From: Rhodopirellula sp. | GTDB taxonomy: Bacteria; Planctomycetota; Planctomycetia; Pirellulales; Pirellulaceae | Reading direction: 5' to 3' | Assembly: GCA_024644085.1 (NCBI GenBank) | Contig: JAHELS010000013.1 | Span: 1-57,126 of the forward strand | Length of the DNA: 57,126 bases | Shown here: one piece after another, positions 1-9,500 of the stretch | Numbering within the stretch: position 1 is the first letter of the stretch | Layout of the letters: the number at the start of each line of letters is the position of its first letter | The notes under the pieces: model-generated | Told to the model about the DNA's origin: nothing | What the model saw: the letters and a program-made list of their open reading frames with translations, nothing else | Databases searched by the model: none | Translations under genes and position numbers: made by a program

Positions 1-230
1 TCGGCAAACCGGACGCCGTGAACGCTTGTTGCGACCGAGTCGCGGGCTCCCGGCTTTGGATCAAACGTGTCCTGCTGGCTCGGACCACCTTCCATCCAAA
101 GCACGACGCAACGCTTGAAGGGACCCTTTGGCACCTGGTTCGCCAGGGCCCGACAGATCGGCGCGCCAAAAATCGAGCTGAATCCGGCCGCAGAACAACC
201 ACCCAGAAACGCGCGTCGGTGTGTCATCAT
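1..230 (-). CDS. DUF1501 family secreted protein, N-terminal part (cut by window edge)
   Basis: This is the first 76 codons of a DUF1501 (sulfatase-like fold) protein that runs off the left end. It starts at the ATG at 230-228, with GGAG about 8 bases upstream; a second ATG follows directly. The protein begins MMTHRRAFLGGCSAAGF, a twin-arginine-like export signal, and continues with the family signature V-L-W-M-E-G-G-P-S-Q-Q-D-T-F-D-P-K-P at about residues 44-60. DUF1501 proteins nearly always follow a DUF1549/DUF1553 gene in Planctomycetota, and here the upstream gene ends only 22 bases before this start. The biochemical function of the family is not established. The reading frame is open to the edge. 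Confidence 0.88.
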   Translation of the reverse strand, partial: MMTHRRAFLGGCSAAGFSSIFGAPICRALANQVPKGPFKRCVVLWMEGGPSQQDTFDPKPGARDSVATSVHGVRFA

Positions 231-252
231 CACATTCGCTCCAAAAAAACAA

Positions 253-1677
253 TCAATCATTCATCACAAATTCGCTGCTATGAACGAGCGCAAACAGCGT
301 GTCCTGTGAACGAGTCTCTTTCACCAGAGAGCGTTCCTTCGTCGAGGGCACGCGCGCAAGTGTCGCAAGGAACATCGAGTCGACGTCGCGCAGCGGCGCT
401 GGAATCTCGCCAGAGAGTTGACGGATTACCGTCTGCGTCGTCGCGTTCCAATCAAACGGGTCGCTGGCGGGCGTTGCTTGCCGAGCCAGACCCAACATTT
501 GCCGCGCACGCCCGGCAAGCTCGGCTGGCCGGGGAAGCGGACGATCAAGAACGATGGCGACCGATGCAATCCACTGCTCCGGCATTTGGGGTCTCGGTGT
601 TCGGGCGGCGAACAACTGCGTTTGCTGCTGACCCTCGCTCGAGACGTCATCTTGCGTGGATCGTTGGTAAGCGTCGGACAGACAAATCTCGCGGATCATT
701 GTCCGCAAATCGAAGTCGCTTGCTCGCAAGTCGCTGGCCAACGATTCGAGAAGCTCCGGCACGCTCGCTGGATTGTCACGGCTCAGCGCATCGACCGGGT
801 CGACGATTCCGCGCCCCATCAACCAATGCCAGGTCCGATTGACCATGGCGCGCGAGAACGGCTTGCTCTGCACCACCATCAAACCGAGTTCGCGTCGCCA
901 AGCTGCGGTGTGCGGTTTGCGACCGGTCAGGAAGACAGGTTTCTCGGCCCGACTATCTGCGCCGGAATCGCTAACCGCGATTCCACCTGAAACCTCGCGG
1001 AATTGCGTTGGACGATAGAAACGTTCCATCGCCACGTAATCCTGGTTGGTCCACCGGTCATGCGGATGGTCGTGACACTCGGCACAATCGAGTTGAACGG
1101 CGAGAAAGGTGCGAGACAATCTCATCACCGGGTCTTGCCGGCTGGCGACAACATAGTTGACAGGCCCATCAAGCGAACTGACACCTTCGGCAGTCAAGAG
1201 TGCGAAGCACGTCTGGTCCAGTCGCACACGATCGGCAATTTGCTCCTCGAGCCATCGCCTTAGCACCTCGTGTTCAACACCGCGTTGTTCGGCACGCCCA
1301 ACGAGCATGGTTGTCCATAGCTGCGACCAGAACCTCGGATGTTCGTCGCTGGCGAGCAACCGATCGATTGCCGCCGGCCGGTCCGGATCGGCCATGAAGG
1401 CCCGCAGTTCTTCGACCCTGGGCACCCTGCCGATCAGATCGAGCGACAAGCGACGGTAGAAGGTTGCGTCATCGCAAAGGGCGGTCGGATGCACACCGGC
1501 GCGACGGTGAGCGGTAGCGAGAATGGAATCGATCGTCTCGGCCTCGGCAGCGGCCGCAACGCACAGCCCTATCGCCATGCCCAACGATGCCAATCGGCTG
1601 ATCCATGGCAACCCGCTACCACCTCTAGGACTGCATCGACGTCGTCGCGCGATCCAGCCGACCCGCTCAGAAATCAT
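253..1677 (-). CDS. DUF1549/DUF1553 protein lacking its own N-terminal cytochrome domain
   Basis: Exported protein of 474 residues. A basic N-terminus and a hydrophobic stretch ending in AAAAEAE (about residues 25-47) form a signal or anchor. DUF1549 covers about residues 48-235 with the C-x-x-C-H motif CAECH at 198-202, followed by D-H-P-H-D-R-W. DUF1553 covers about 270-470 and includes V-N-R-T-W-H-W-L-M-G-R-G and a terminal S-S-E-F-V-M-N-D. Most members carry an N-terminal planctomycete cytochrome (PSCyt1) domain; this one does not, so it is short. I chose the ATG at 1677 over an upstream extension because it has a GAGG about 9 bases before it and overlaps the M56 gene end by 11 bases, implying coupled translation. 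Function is unknown; a redox or envelope role is inferred. Confidence 0.85.
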   Translation of the reverse strand: MISERVGWIARRRRCSPRGGSGLPWISRLASLGMAIGLCVAAAAEAETIDSILATAHRRAGVHPTALCDDATFYRRLSLDLIGRVPRVEELRAFMADPDRPAAIDRLLASDEHPRFWSQLWTTMLVGRAEQRGVEHEVLRRWLEEQIADRVRLDQTCFALLTAEGVSSLDGPVNYVVASRQDPVMRLSRTFLAVQLDCAECHDHPHDRWTNQDYVAMERFYRPTQFREVSGGIAVSDSGADSRAEKPVFLTGRKPHTAAWRRELGLMVVQSKPFSRAMVNRTWHWLMGRGIVDPVDALSRDNPASVPELLESLASDLRASDFDLRTMIREICLSDAYQRSTQDDVSSEGQQQTQLFAARTPRPQMPEQWIASVAIVLDRPLPRPAELAGRARQMLGLARQATPASDPFDWNATTQTVIRQLSGEIPAPLRDVDSMFLATLARVPSTKERSLVKETRSQDTLFALVHSSEFVMND

Positions 1678-4222
1678 CTTTGACTGCCTCGTCGCGGACC
1701 TTCTCGGACTGCTGGACCAGTTGGCGGACCACTTCGCGGCGGTCTTCGCGCACACGCAACTGATTCGAATCCGTTTGTACGAGCAGGTCATCGCGCAACA
1801 ATGTGATCGGATCGGGACGATGCCGCTCGGCGAATCGGCGAACTTCGTCCAACATCGCGTAGCGGCCCGCCTCGCCGATCCGCGCGACAAATTCCTGGTC
1901 TGCAAAGTCGGTCATCATTTGGTCGATGTCACTGGTATACCTGCGGATCTTTCGGCAAATCTGCAACAACTCGCGCGATTTCGCAGCAAGTTCTTGTTCT
2001 CGCTCGGTGGCAATCGACAATTGGTCCCCGGATTCAGTCAGCACTTCGCTCAACATGGCGCGCAACTCCTCGCCCGGATCGGCTTCCGCGTAAGGCAGCT
2101 CGGCGGCCAACAGGACTGCGGCCGGTTCCCGTCGCATCTGGGTCGCAAGCCGCGCCGTCAACGAGTCATCGGTGTCGAGCGTATCGGAGATCTCGGCGAG
2201 TCTCTCACGAACGCGCGGCAGGATTCCGGCGGCACGATCAACGCGGGCATAAATCTCCCGCATCTTCTCCCATGATTTCTCATTCGCCATCTGCAATCCC
2301 TCCGCGGTGTCGACCGATGCCTCCTCGAAGTGACGGTGAAGCTGCTCGACTCCCCGGGCCGCGTGATCAACGCTCTCGGCGATTTCCAATGCGGCAACCG
2401 TTGCAATCAGCGGATTGTTGAGGTAGCGAACGAATTGCTGGTGAGCTTCATCGTGTGTGGAATACTCCGCCGCCAACAGCGGAAGTTCGCGTTTCAATTT
2501 TTCAGCGATTTCATCTGCCAACTCGAATCGCTCGATCTGCTTGGCTGCCTCCTCACGCCGCGATCCGACAACAACGAACGTACCGTCACCCTGATCGACG
2601 AGAATTTGACCGAGCGCTTTGGCCAGGTACCTCGAAATCACATCACCCCCGTCCATTTCGTTCATCAGCACGGCGACGGGTGCTTGAGGGTCCTCCAGCA
2701 AACGTTTGAACAGACCTCCGGCCTCGGTCGACGTGTCCAGCCTTGTGGCAATGTCGTCGGTCACTCGACGAATGTTCTCGATGGATCGTGCGACGCGCTG
2801 CGATCGACTTTCCCAACGTTGCATGGCATCGGCCGATTCGGATCGAATGACCAGCTTGCCATCGTCACCTCGCACAAAGTGATGGTCGACGAAACGCGGG
2901 ATAGCCTCGTTCCGCGCCTCATCGCGGGATTGGGAACTCAATGCATTGAGGTATCCGGCTACCGCGATCCTTCCGGCATTGCCATCCAGGAGTCCATGGA
3001 ATCGTTGCGTCGTCGGATCAGTCCGATCAAGACGCGACGCGATTTCGGAGATGCCGCCGGCTACCTCCTCACTCATCACGCGCATGCGCGGTGCATCAGC
3101 ATCAGGTTCACTGTTTTCCTGGGCCGTGGTCAGCCGGAACTGGAAAAAGGACGCGATGACCAGAAGCACAGCCAGTGCAGCCAATACGAATCGTTTCATC
3201 GAAGAGTCTCCCGTGGAGCGTGGCTTCAAAAGCCTGGAAATCCGAACGTTCAATGGCGGCGCAGCCATCGTTTGAAAACCAAGCCCACGATGGTGCTCGG
3301 TACGAGCCTCGCGCTCGCTTCGCCAATCAACCAGATCGAGCAGCGCGGACGCAAATCCCGCAGCGGCTCGTTTGCCATCGTTCGCAACCCGTTGGTCACA
3401 CGCGCACTCGGCTGCCGTTTCGTATTGCCGCAGCGCCCACCACGCGATGGGATTGAACCAGTGCATCGTTGCGATCATCCGGGCAATCAATTGACGCCAC
3501 ACATCAGCGCGTTGCAGATGGGCCAACTCATGCAACATCACTCCTCGACGCTGCATCGGTGTCAATCGAATCCAGTAATCTTCCGGGACGACCATCGAAT
3601 AGCCTCTTGCCCGGCGTATCATCAACGGTCCGACGGAATCCGAAATCAGCATGTCACAACGGACGCGACGATCCAACCATCGAGATCGGCGTCGCAACCG
3701 GTTCCACTGGTGTTGCCAATCGTCCGGAGCGGGCGAGAGCTTTCGTGTCACGCGCAGCACGCGGCAATATCGCAACAATCCAATGACAACAAGCATGATG
3801 GCCACACCGACCCAAATCGCGATCAGCCATCGGCCCCAGTGATAGTGCGTCGCAATTCGCTGCGCCGCCTCTGGAGATGCAGCCGCGAGTCCGTTCACAA
3901 TCTCCGGCGCCGCTTCGTTCGATTGAGCATCCGGAAGCAACCATGCTCTCGCGGAATGGTCGAAATCAATTCCCAAGTCGGGAACCGGCGCAGGCGAGGC
4001 CTCAATCCAACCGAGATGAACCGGCGAACGAACGATCATCAACCCCTGCAGCAATATCGCGGCCATCAGCCAGGATCGAAGACGCCACGATTCAAGAGAC
4101 ACGTTCCGCAGCACCAGGAAAATCAGTGCACCGACCGCAGCCATCATCAACGAAGCGATGAAGAATGAATGCAACGGAATTCCAAACGCCGCAGCGACAG
4201 GATCAAAACTCGCCATCATCAT
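1667..4222 (-). CDS. M56 (BlaR1-like) membrane metalloprotease with five-repeat extracytoplasmic region
   Basis: Predicted membrane zinc protease of 851 residues that would inactivate the adjacent BlaI-type repressor. Membrane segments lie at about 19-39, 50-65, 131-152 and 344-362. The zinc site H-E-L-A-H is at 231-235, followed by N-P-I-A-W-W and the downstream E-C-A-C-D at 272-276, as in M56 peptidases. After the last membrane segment there is no penicillin-binding sensor domain. Instead residues 391-840 read as five helical repeats (starts near 391, 491, 572, 675 and 763), each with L/F-x-x-x-L-x-x-x-P-x-x-V-A-x-L-x-x-E followed by a D/G-x-L-x-V turn. The start ATG overlaps the blaI stop, and the run GGGGAG inside the end of blaI serves as ribosome binding site. 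The protease call is firm; the sensed signal is unknown. Confidence 0.88.
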   Translation of the reverse strand: MMMASFDPVAAAFGIPLHSFFIASLMMAAVGALIFLVLRNVSLESWRLRSWLMAAILLQGLMIVRSPVHLGWIEASPAPVPDLGIDFDHSARAWLLPDAQSNEAAPEIVNGLAAASPEAAQRIATHYHWGRWLIAIWVGVAIMLVVIGLLRYCRVLRVTRKLSPAPDDWQHQWNRLRRRSRWLDRRVRCDMLISDSVGPLMIRRARGYSMVVPEDYWIRLTPMQRRGVMLHELAHLQRADVWRQLIARMIATMHWFNPIAWWALRQYETAAECACDQRVANDGKRAAAGFASALLDLVDWRSEREARTEHHRGLGFQTMAAPPLNVRISRLLKPRSTGDSSMKRFVLAALAVLLVIASFFQFRLTTAQENSEPDADAPRMRVMSEEVAGGISEIASRLDRTDPTTQRFHGLLDGNAGRIAVAGYLNALSSQSRDEARNEAIPRFVDHHFVRGDDGKLVIRSESADAMQRWESRSQRVARSIENIRRVTDDIATRLDTSTEAGGLFKRLLEDPQAPVAVLMNEMDGGDVISRYLAKALGQILVDQGDGTFVVVGSRREEAAKQIERFELADEIAEKLKRELPLLAAEYSTHDEAHQQFVRYLNNPLIATVAALEIAESVDHAARGVEQLHRHFEEASVDTAEGLQMANEKSWEKMREIYARVDRAAGILPRVRERLAEISDTLDTDDSLTARLATQMRREPAAVLLAAELPYAEADPGEELRAMLSEVLTESGDQLSIATEREQELAAKSRELLQICRKIRRYTSDIDQMMTDFADQEFVARIGEAGRYAMLDEVRRFAERHRPDPITLLRDDLLVQTDSNQLRVREDRREVVRQLVQQSEKVRDEAVKDDF

Positions 4223-4638
4223 GAGCTCTCCCCGTGATTGGCCGACGTCGAATCGCGCAGATCCCGCTCAGCCTGACGCACCAGACGCTTCAATTCCGCG
4301 AGCTCCTCGCGATCGATCTTGCCGTCACGCACCAAGTGGGCAACGAGCGGCACGACACTGCCGTCGGACAACCGCTTCAAGACATCTTCGAGATGCCCCG
4401 CCTGCACTTGCTCCCGAGCAACGAGGGGAGAATAGACGGCCGGTCGATCGGACGACCGAGCGGCAAGTCCCTTGTCAACCAAACGGTTGAGCCGCGTTTG
4501 CATGGTCGTATAGCCGATCCGTTCGGCCCCAAACGCCTCGTGGGCCTCGGCCAGTGTCAAGTTTCGATGCCGCCAAAGCAGGTCCATCAGATCGACCTCG
4601 CCGCTGGTCAACCGGACCGCTCGATTACGCTTTCCCAT
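4219..4638 (-). CDS. BlaI/MecI/CopY family transcriptional repressor
   Basis: Winged-helix repressor of 139 residues, the usual length of the family. The DNA-binding domain covers about residues 10-75, with L-T-S-G-E-V-D-L-M-D-L-L-W near the start and the recognition region Y-T-T-M-Q-T-R-L-N-R-L-V-D-K-G-L. The C-terminal part (about 80-130) is the helical dimerisation and cleavage region. The start has AAGGGA about 8 bases upstream. Two tandem dyads lie just upstream of the start, suggesting autoregulation of the whole operon. By family precedent, cleavage by the neighbouring M56 protease would release repression. Confidence 0.93.
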   Translation of the reverse strand: MGKRNRAVRLTSGEVDLMDLLWRHRNLTLAEAHEAFGAERIGYTTMQTRLNRLVDKGLAARSSDRPAVYSPLVAREQVQAGHLEDVLKRLSDGSVVPLVAHLVRDGKIDREELAELKRLVRQAERDLRDSTSANHGESS

Positions 4639-4654
4639 CCGTTTCCCTTACCTG

Positions 4655-4674
4655 AATACTACGTCTGTCGTATT
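4655..4674. promoter_or_regulatory. BlaI-type operator 1 (dyad)
   Basis: AATACTACGTCTGTCGTATT is an imperfect dyad whose core is TACTA-6-TCGTA (4657-4672). It lies 17 bases upstream of the blaI start. The half-site and 6-base spacing match the TAC...GTA form of BlaI/MecI family operators. The centre is near 4664.5. Confidence 0.68.
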
Positions 4675-4676
4675 TA

Positions 4677-4696
4677 TTTACGAAACAGGTCGTAAA
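4677..4696. promoter_or_regulatory. BlaI-type operator 2 (perfect 7-bp dyad)
   Basis: A perfect inverted repeat TTTACGA-6-TCGTAAA with the same TACGA-6-TCGTA core as operator 1. Its centre is near 4686.5, 22 bases (about two helical turns) from that of operator 1, so two repressor dimers could bind the same face of the DNA. No other copy of this dyad was noticed in the window. Confidence 0.72.
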
Positions 4697-4820
4697 GTCA
4701 ATGGGCAGAGGAAAATTGTCGGAAAAAAACTGGGGGCCACCGCCAGGAATCGCTTGCGAGGAAGAAGGCCCCAGAAAGGGTCACGGTGTTGGGACAAAAC
4801 GGCCGCGCAGCGCCCGTGCC

Positions 4821-6173
4821 TCACTCCCGCAAGAAGGCCATTTTGATGTGACGCCAAACGAACAACATCACCGCCATCAATCCGAGCATCGCCACGCACA
4901 TCCACAACAACATCGGTCCCATCCACAATAGGTTCGGAGCGAGCCACCCATTGAAGATTCGATCCCAGAAAACGATGGTCAACATCGTTCCGGCGCAGAG
5001 ATACGGACCGAACGGCGTATAGGCGTCACGAGTGATGATGTACCGAACCAATACGATCGCGATCGCCGCAAACGGCGACAGAAAGAATGCGATGATCGCC
5101 GCCTGCCAACCGATGAACGCTCCGATCATTGCCATTAACGTGACATCCCCAAACCCCATCGCTTCCATGTTCAAAGCCCAAGTCGCGACCAGCCGAATCG
5201 CCCAGATCACGCCGCCGCCGACCGCGAGTCCGACGAGCGCCGTAAAGAGTCCCAGCCACGCATCGCCGCCGATGTTCCAGACCGCTGTGATCCCAATCAA
5301 ACCGGCGACCCACATCGCCGCCAACACCTTCCAGAATCCGTAGTGAAACAAACCGTTGGTGAAGTGTTTGATCGTGCGAGCAAGTCCGCGCCGACGAAGA
5401 ATCACACCACTCCACCGGCGGTCGGCCAGCGCAAAGCACCACGCAGTCCAGATCCCAATTCCCACCCACCATCCTTTCGACGTGGCCCATACTCCGGGCC
5501 GCATGAACCACGGTGAATCGAACAACGTCGGTGCGACGCTCTGCGCTGGCACCGCACCAACCGGCAGCGCCGTCGGCATGTAAATGTAATCGGACAGAAC
5601 GGCAAAGATCAGCGCGATCCACGTGCCGGGAATCGTGATCACGTCGGGAATCGTTTGCTCATCAAAATCGATAAACGTTGCCGCCACCATGAAGATGAAC
5701 AGCACCGCATGAGCAAAAAAGATCTGGGTGCCAACCGTCTCGAAAATGCCGAGGAAGGGTTGGACTCGTGCGGTGACCGGCAGCAGTCCACCGGATTGAG
5801 TTTCAAAATGGTAGAGGGCGAGTAGAGAGACCGCCGTTGCAGCTTCGATCAGCATTGGTCGGATCCAGAATCCTCGTCCGTGGATTCCTGTCTCGCGTCG
5901 CAATCCGAACCAACCGAGAATCGGAATCCGGTCCGTCCACCGCCTCGCTGGAGCCCCTTCCGGTGGCGGTCCCCAGGGCGAGATCGGGCGGGGGTTGAAA
6001 TAGGCAAACCGGTAGATCACATGGTTTGCCAGAGCCCCTCCGGCCAACCCGAACAGGGCCAGCAGAATCACGCGCAGTTCCGCTGGAATTCCCATCCAGA
6101 AGGCAATCACCGGCGACTCCAAGGGGGGTGAGGCGACAAGAAAGCCGAATGGTAACGCTCCACCGAGAATCAC
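4821..6173 (-). CDS. Prepilin peptidase, A24 aspartic protease family
   Basis: Polytopic inner-membrane protease that would cleave type IV prepilin or pseudopilin leaders. The N-terminal part holds a degenerate first A24 domain (G-A-L-A-N-H-V-I-Y-R-F-A-Y, then I-P-I-L-G-W-F). The catalytic half has F-I-D-F-D-E-Q-T-I-P-D with the first aspartate and M-G-F-G-D-V-T-L-M with the second (the GxGD motif). About eight hydrophobic segments follow one another over 450 residues, long for the family. The four zinc-binding cysteines of bifunctional PilD enzymes are absent, so the methylase part is probably inactive or lost. The start is uncertain: the GTG at 6173 has a GGGG just upstream, and an ATG at 6095 would also fit. 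No pilus gene lies next to it. Confidence 0.82.
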   Translation of the reverse strand: MILGGALPFGFLVASPPLESPVIAFWMGIPAELRVILLALFGLAGGALANHVIYRFAYFNPRPISPWGPPPEGAPARRWTDRIPILGWFGLRRETGIHGRGFWIRPMLIEAATAVSLLALYHFETQSGGLLPVTARVQPFLGIFETVGTQIFFAHAVLFIFMVAATFIDFDEQTIPDVITIPGTWIALIFAVLSDYIYMPTALPVGAVPAQSVAPTLFDSPWFMRPGVWATSKGWWVGIGIWTAWCFALADRRWSGVILRRRGLARTIKHFTNGLFHYGFWKVLAAMWVAGLIGITAVWNIGGDAWLGLFTALVGLAVGGGVIWAIRLVATWALNMEAMGFGDVTLMAMIGAFIGWQAAIIAFFLSPFAAIAIVLVRYIITRDAYTPFGPYLCAGTMLTIVFWDRIFNGWLAPNLLWMGPMLLWMCVAMLGLMAVMLFVWRHIKMAFLRE

Positions 6174-6522
6174 TATACCCCGATGCCCGCTGAGCTCGCC
6201 GGTCCGCAGGTCTCGTTTGAATCGGCGACTCGTTTGAATTGACGGATCTCTAAACCCGCATTAAGCTTGTGCTTAGGTGGCAAACCCCTGTTTTATCCCT
6301 GTTTGCCCCTCCCGCCTGCCCACTCTTGGGCTACCGCATCGGGCCGAATTTGCCGGTGCCGGATTGGCGATTTACCCACACCTTTCCTCTGGGAGATCGG
6401 CCGGGTCGATGATTCTTTTCCCGCCTCACGGGACTCGCAGTCGTGCAATCAAGTTTTCACTTGGTGTGATCATCTTCCCCGACGCCATTCCCAGTCACTT
6501 TCCTTCGTGCGAGCATTGATCC
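6174..6522. other. Intergenic region between divergent genes, no gene seen
   Basis: About 350 bases separate the divergently transcribed prepilin peptidase and the large cytochrome/DUF1553 gene. Both promoters should lie here, but I cannot point to convincing -35/-10 elements. Short open frames on the plus strand have no coding character. Confidence 0.5.
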
Positions 6523-9500
6523 GTGCAGATTGTGAACGCTGATCGAATTCTGTTGTTCTCCGCTTGTTTGTTGTTCGCATCCACAGCCATCGCGAATGAC
6601 GACCAGTCGGGCGAGAAGACTGGCGAAACCTCCGGAGTGGTTAGCTTCCAATCCGACATTGAACCGCTGCTGAGTCGGAATTGCTACGGATGTCATCAGG
6701 GAGCCAAGCAACTCGGTTCTTACATGATGACCGATTTCGACGCGCTGCTTGCCGGCGGCGAATCGGAGCAGCCTGCGATCGTCCCGGGCAAGCCAGGCGA
6801 GAGCTACCTTGTTGAATTGATCACTCCGGTCGACGGCCACGCCGAAATGCCGGCTGAACCGTTCAAAGCACTCAGTGACGCCGAGGTTGAATTGGTCCGC
6901 CGCTGGATCACCCAGGGCGCAGAGAACGATTCCCTGCAAGCGAGCGGACCCAAGTACGACGCGGAACACCCTCCCGTTTACGCCGGCGCGCCGCCGCTGC
7001 CGTCGATCGATGTTTCGCCGGGCGGTTCGCTGGTGGCAGTCGCGGGGTACCACGAGATCATCGTGCTGAACGCGGAAACAGGTGAGCGGACATCGCGTCT
7101 GGTTGGATTGAGCCCACGAATCAACACGGTTCGCTTCTCGCCCGACGGGAAACGTCTTGCGGCGGTTGGCGGCACGCCCGCAGTTCGCGGCGAATTTCAA
7201 ATCTGGGAAGTGGAATCGGGCGAACTTTTGCTGTCGCGCAGCGTGACCTACGACGCACTTTGCGGTGCAGGCTGGTCACCCGACGGCACGAAGCTTGCCT
7301 TTGGCGCATCGGATAACGTTGTGCGTGCCGTCGACACCGATACCGGCGAGCAGGTTCTTTACCAGGGAGCTCACGAAGATTGGGTCCGCGACACGGCATT
7401 CAATCACGATGGGACCCATGTGATTTCGGTTGCTCGCGACATGTCGTGCAAGCTAACCCATCTGGAGACAGAACGATTCATTGACAATATCACGTCGATC
7501 ACGCCCGGCGCACTCTCGGGTGGCCTCAGCAGCGTCGCTTCGCATCCCAACCGAAACGAGATTCTCGTAGGCGGGGCTGACGGAATTGCGAAGGTCTATC
7601 GAATCTTTCGCGAAACGGCTCGCAAGATCGGTGACGATGCAAACCTGGTCCGCAAAATGCCGGAAATGCCGGGCCGCATTTTCAGTGTTGCGATCAGCCC
7701 CGATGCATCTCGATTGGCCGCCGCATCGACCTTGGACGGCAAGAGTGAAGTACGTGTTTGGCAATACGACTTCAGCAGCGAAATGTCGGACGAAGTCAAG
7801 AAGATCGTGGCCAAACGGGTCCAGGATCGCAGCGGTGAAGAGAAACAGAAGGTCGAGCAGTACCAGAATTCAGAAGTCAAAGAATTGTTCCGGTACAGCA
7901 TCGATAACGCTGCCGCGTTCGCGATAGCGTTTGGCGGCGAGAACTCGCTTGTGGTTGCCGCGTCGGACGGAAAGATCCGCCGCCTCGACGATGAGGGTCA
8001 ATTGAGCATTGAGTTTCCGGCTGCAGAAATTGCCGCCGAAAACCAAATTGCCTCCTCACCCTTTGATGCCCGGGCATGGAACGAGATGTTGACTCGGCGG
8101 ATCGAGGATGCGGCAACCGAAACACCGCCTGCGGCCGATCGGGTTACCGAGTTGATCATCGAACCGTCGGAAATCGAACTTGCGTCGCCATATGCCTACA
8201 CCCAATTGGTCGTCACCGCCCTGCTTGATGACGGTTCGACGACCGACGTCACGCGGTTGTGTGAGATTGAAATCCCGGATTGGGCCACGATGACCCCGCG
8301 CGGACTGATCCGCGGGGCCGCCGACGGCAACGGCACCGTTTCAATCGGATACGGAAAACTAAACGAGTCCATCAAGATCAACGCGTCCGGAATCGCCGAC
8401 GATGCACATGGCGCCGTCGATTACATCCGCGATGTCGGCCCGGTGATGAGCCGGCTCGGGTGCAACGCGGGCACCTGCCACGGTGCACAAAAAGGGAAGA
8501 ACGGATTCAAGCTGTCGCTGCGCGGTTACGACGCCACGTACGATATTCGTGCACTCACCGACGACCTTGCCGCGCGCCGCATCAACCCCGCTGCTCCCGA
8601 AGATTCGCTAATGCTTCGCAAGCCTCTTGGCTTGACGCCGCACCAGGGCGGCGCGTTGATGATCGCCGGTGACCCGAACCATACGATCCTGAGACGCTGG
8701 ATCGCCGACGGCAGCAAGCTCGATCTCAACTCGCCCCGCGTGACCGGAATCGAAGTTTCGCCGGTGAACCCAATCGTCCAGAGCACCACGGCGCGTCAAC
8801 AAGTCCGTGTTGTCGCACATTATTCCGACGGCACACATCGGGACGTTACCCGCGAAGCGTTCATCGAAAGCGGCAATACCGAAGTTGCCGCCGCGGACAA
8901 ATCAGGATTGCTCGTAGCCTTGAGACGCGGCGAGGCGCCGATTCTTGCCCGCTATGAGGGCGCTTACGCCGCCACCACCTTGACCGTGATGGGCGACCGC
9001 GAAGATTACCAAACCCCCAAGGTTGAAAGCTGGAGCCGAATCGACGAGTTGGTTGCCGAGAAATGGCAGCGGGTCAAAGTCGTGCCAAGTGAACTTTGCG
9101 ATGATGCCACCTTCTTGCGCCGCGTCTATCTCGATCTGATTGGGTTGCCTCCGACGAGCGACCAGGTCCGAAATTTCCTGGCCGATCCAACGCCGACACG
9201 ATTGAAACGCGCCCGCGTGATCGACCAATTGATCGGCAGCGAAGCGTACATCGAGTTTTGGACCAACAAGTGGGCCGACCTGTTGCAGGTCAATCGCAAG
9301 TTTCTCGGTGTGGAGGGAAGCACCAAGTTCCGTGATTGGATTCGCCAGGCGGTCGCCGAAAACCGCCCCTACGACCAGTTTGCCCGCGAGATCCTGACCG
9401 CAAGTGGATCCAACAACGACAATCCGCCCGCCTCGTATTTCAAGGTGCTGCGAACACCCGAAGACACGATGGAGAACACGACCCATTTGTTCCTCGGTAT

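Noticed and set aside
2330-4168. 612-codon open frame on the plus strand
   Set aside because: It is antisense to the M56 protease gene, lacks family motifs and reflects the G/C bias of that gene.
4729-4785. CTGGGGGCC / GGCCCCAG inverted segment after the operators
   Set aside because: The arms differ by one base and the loop is long; likely chance in G/C-rich sequence.
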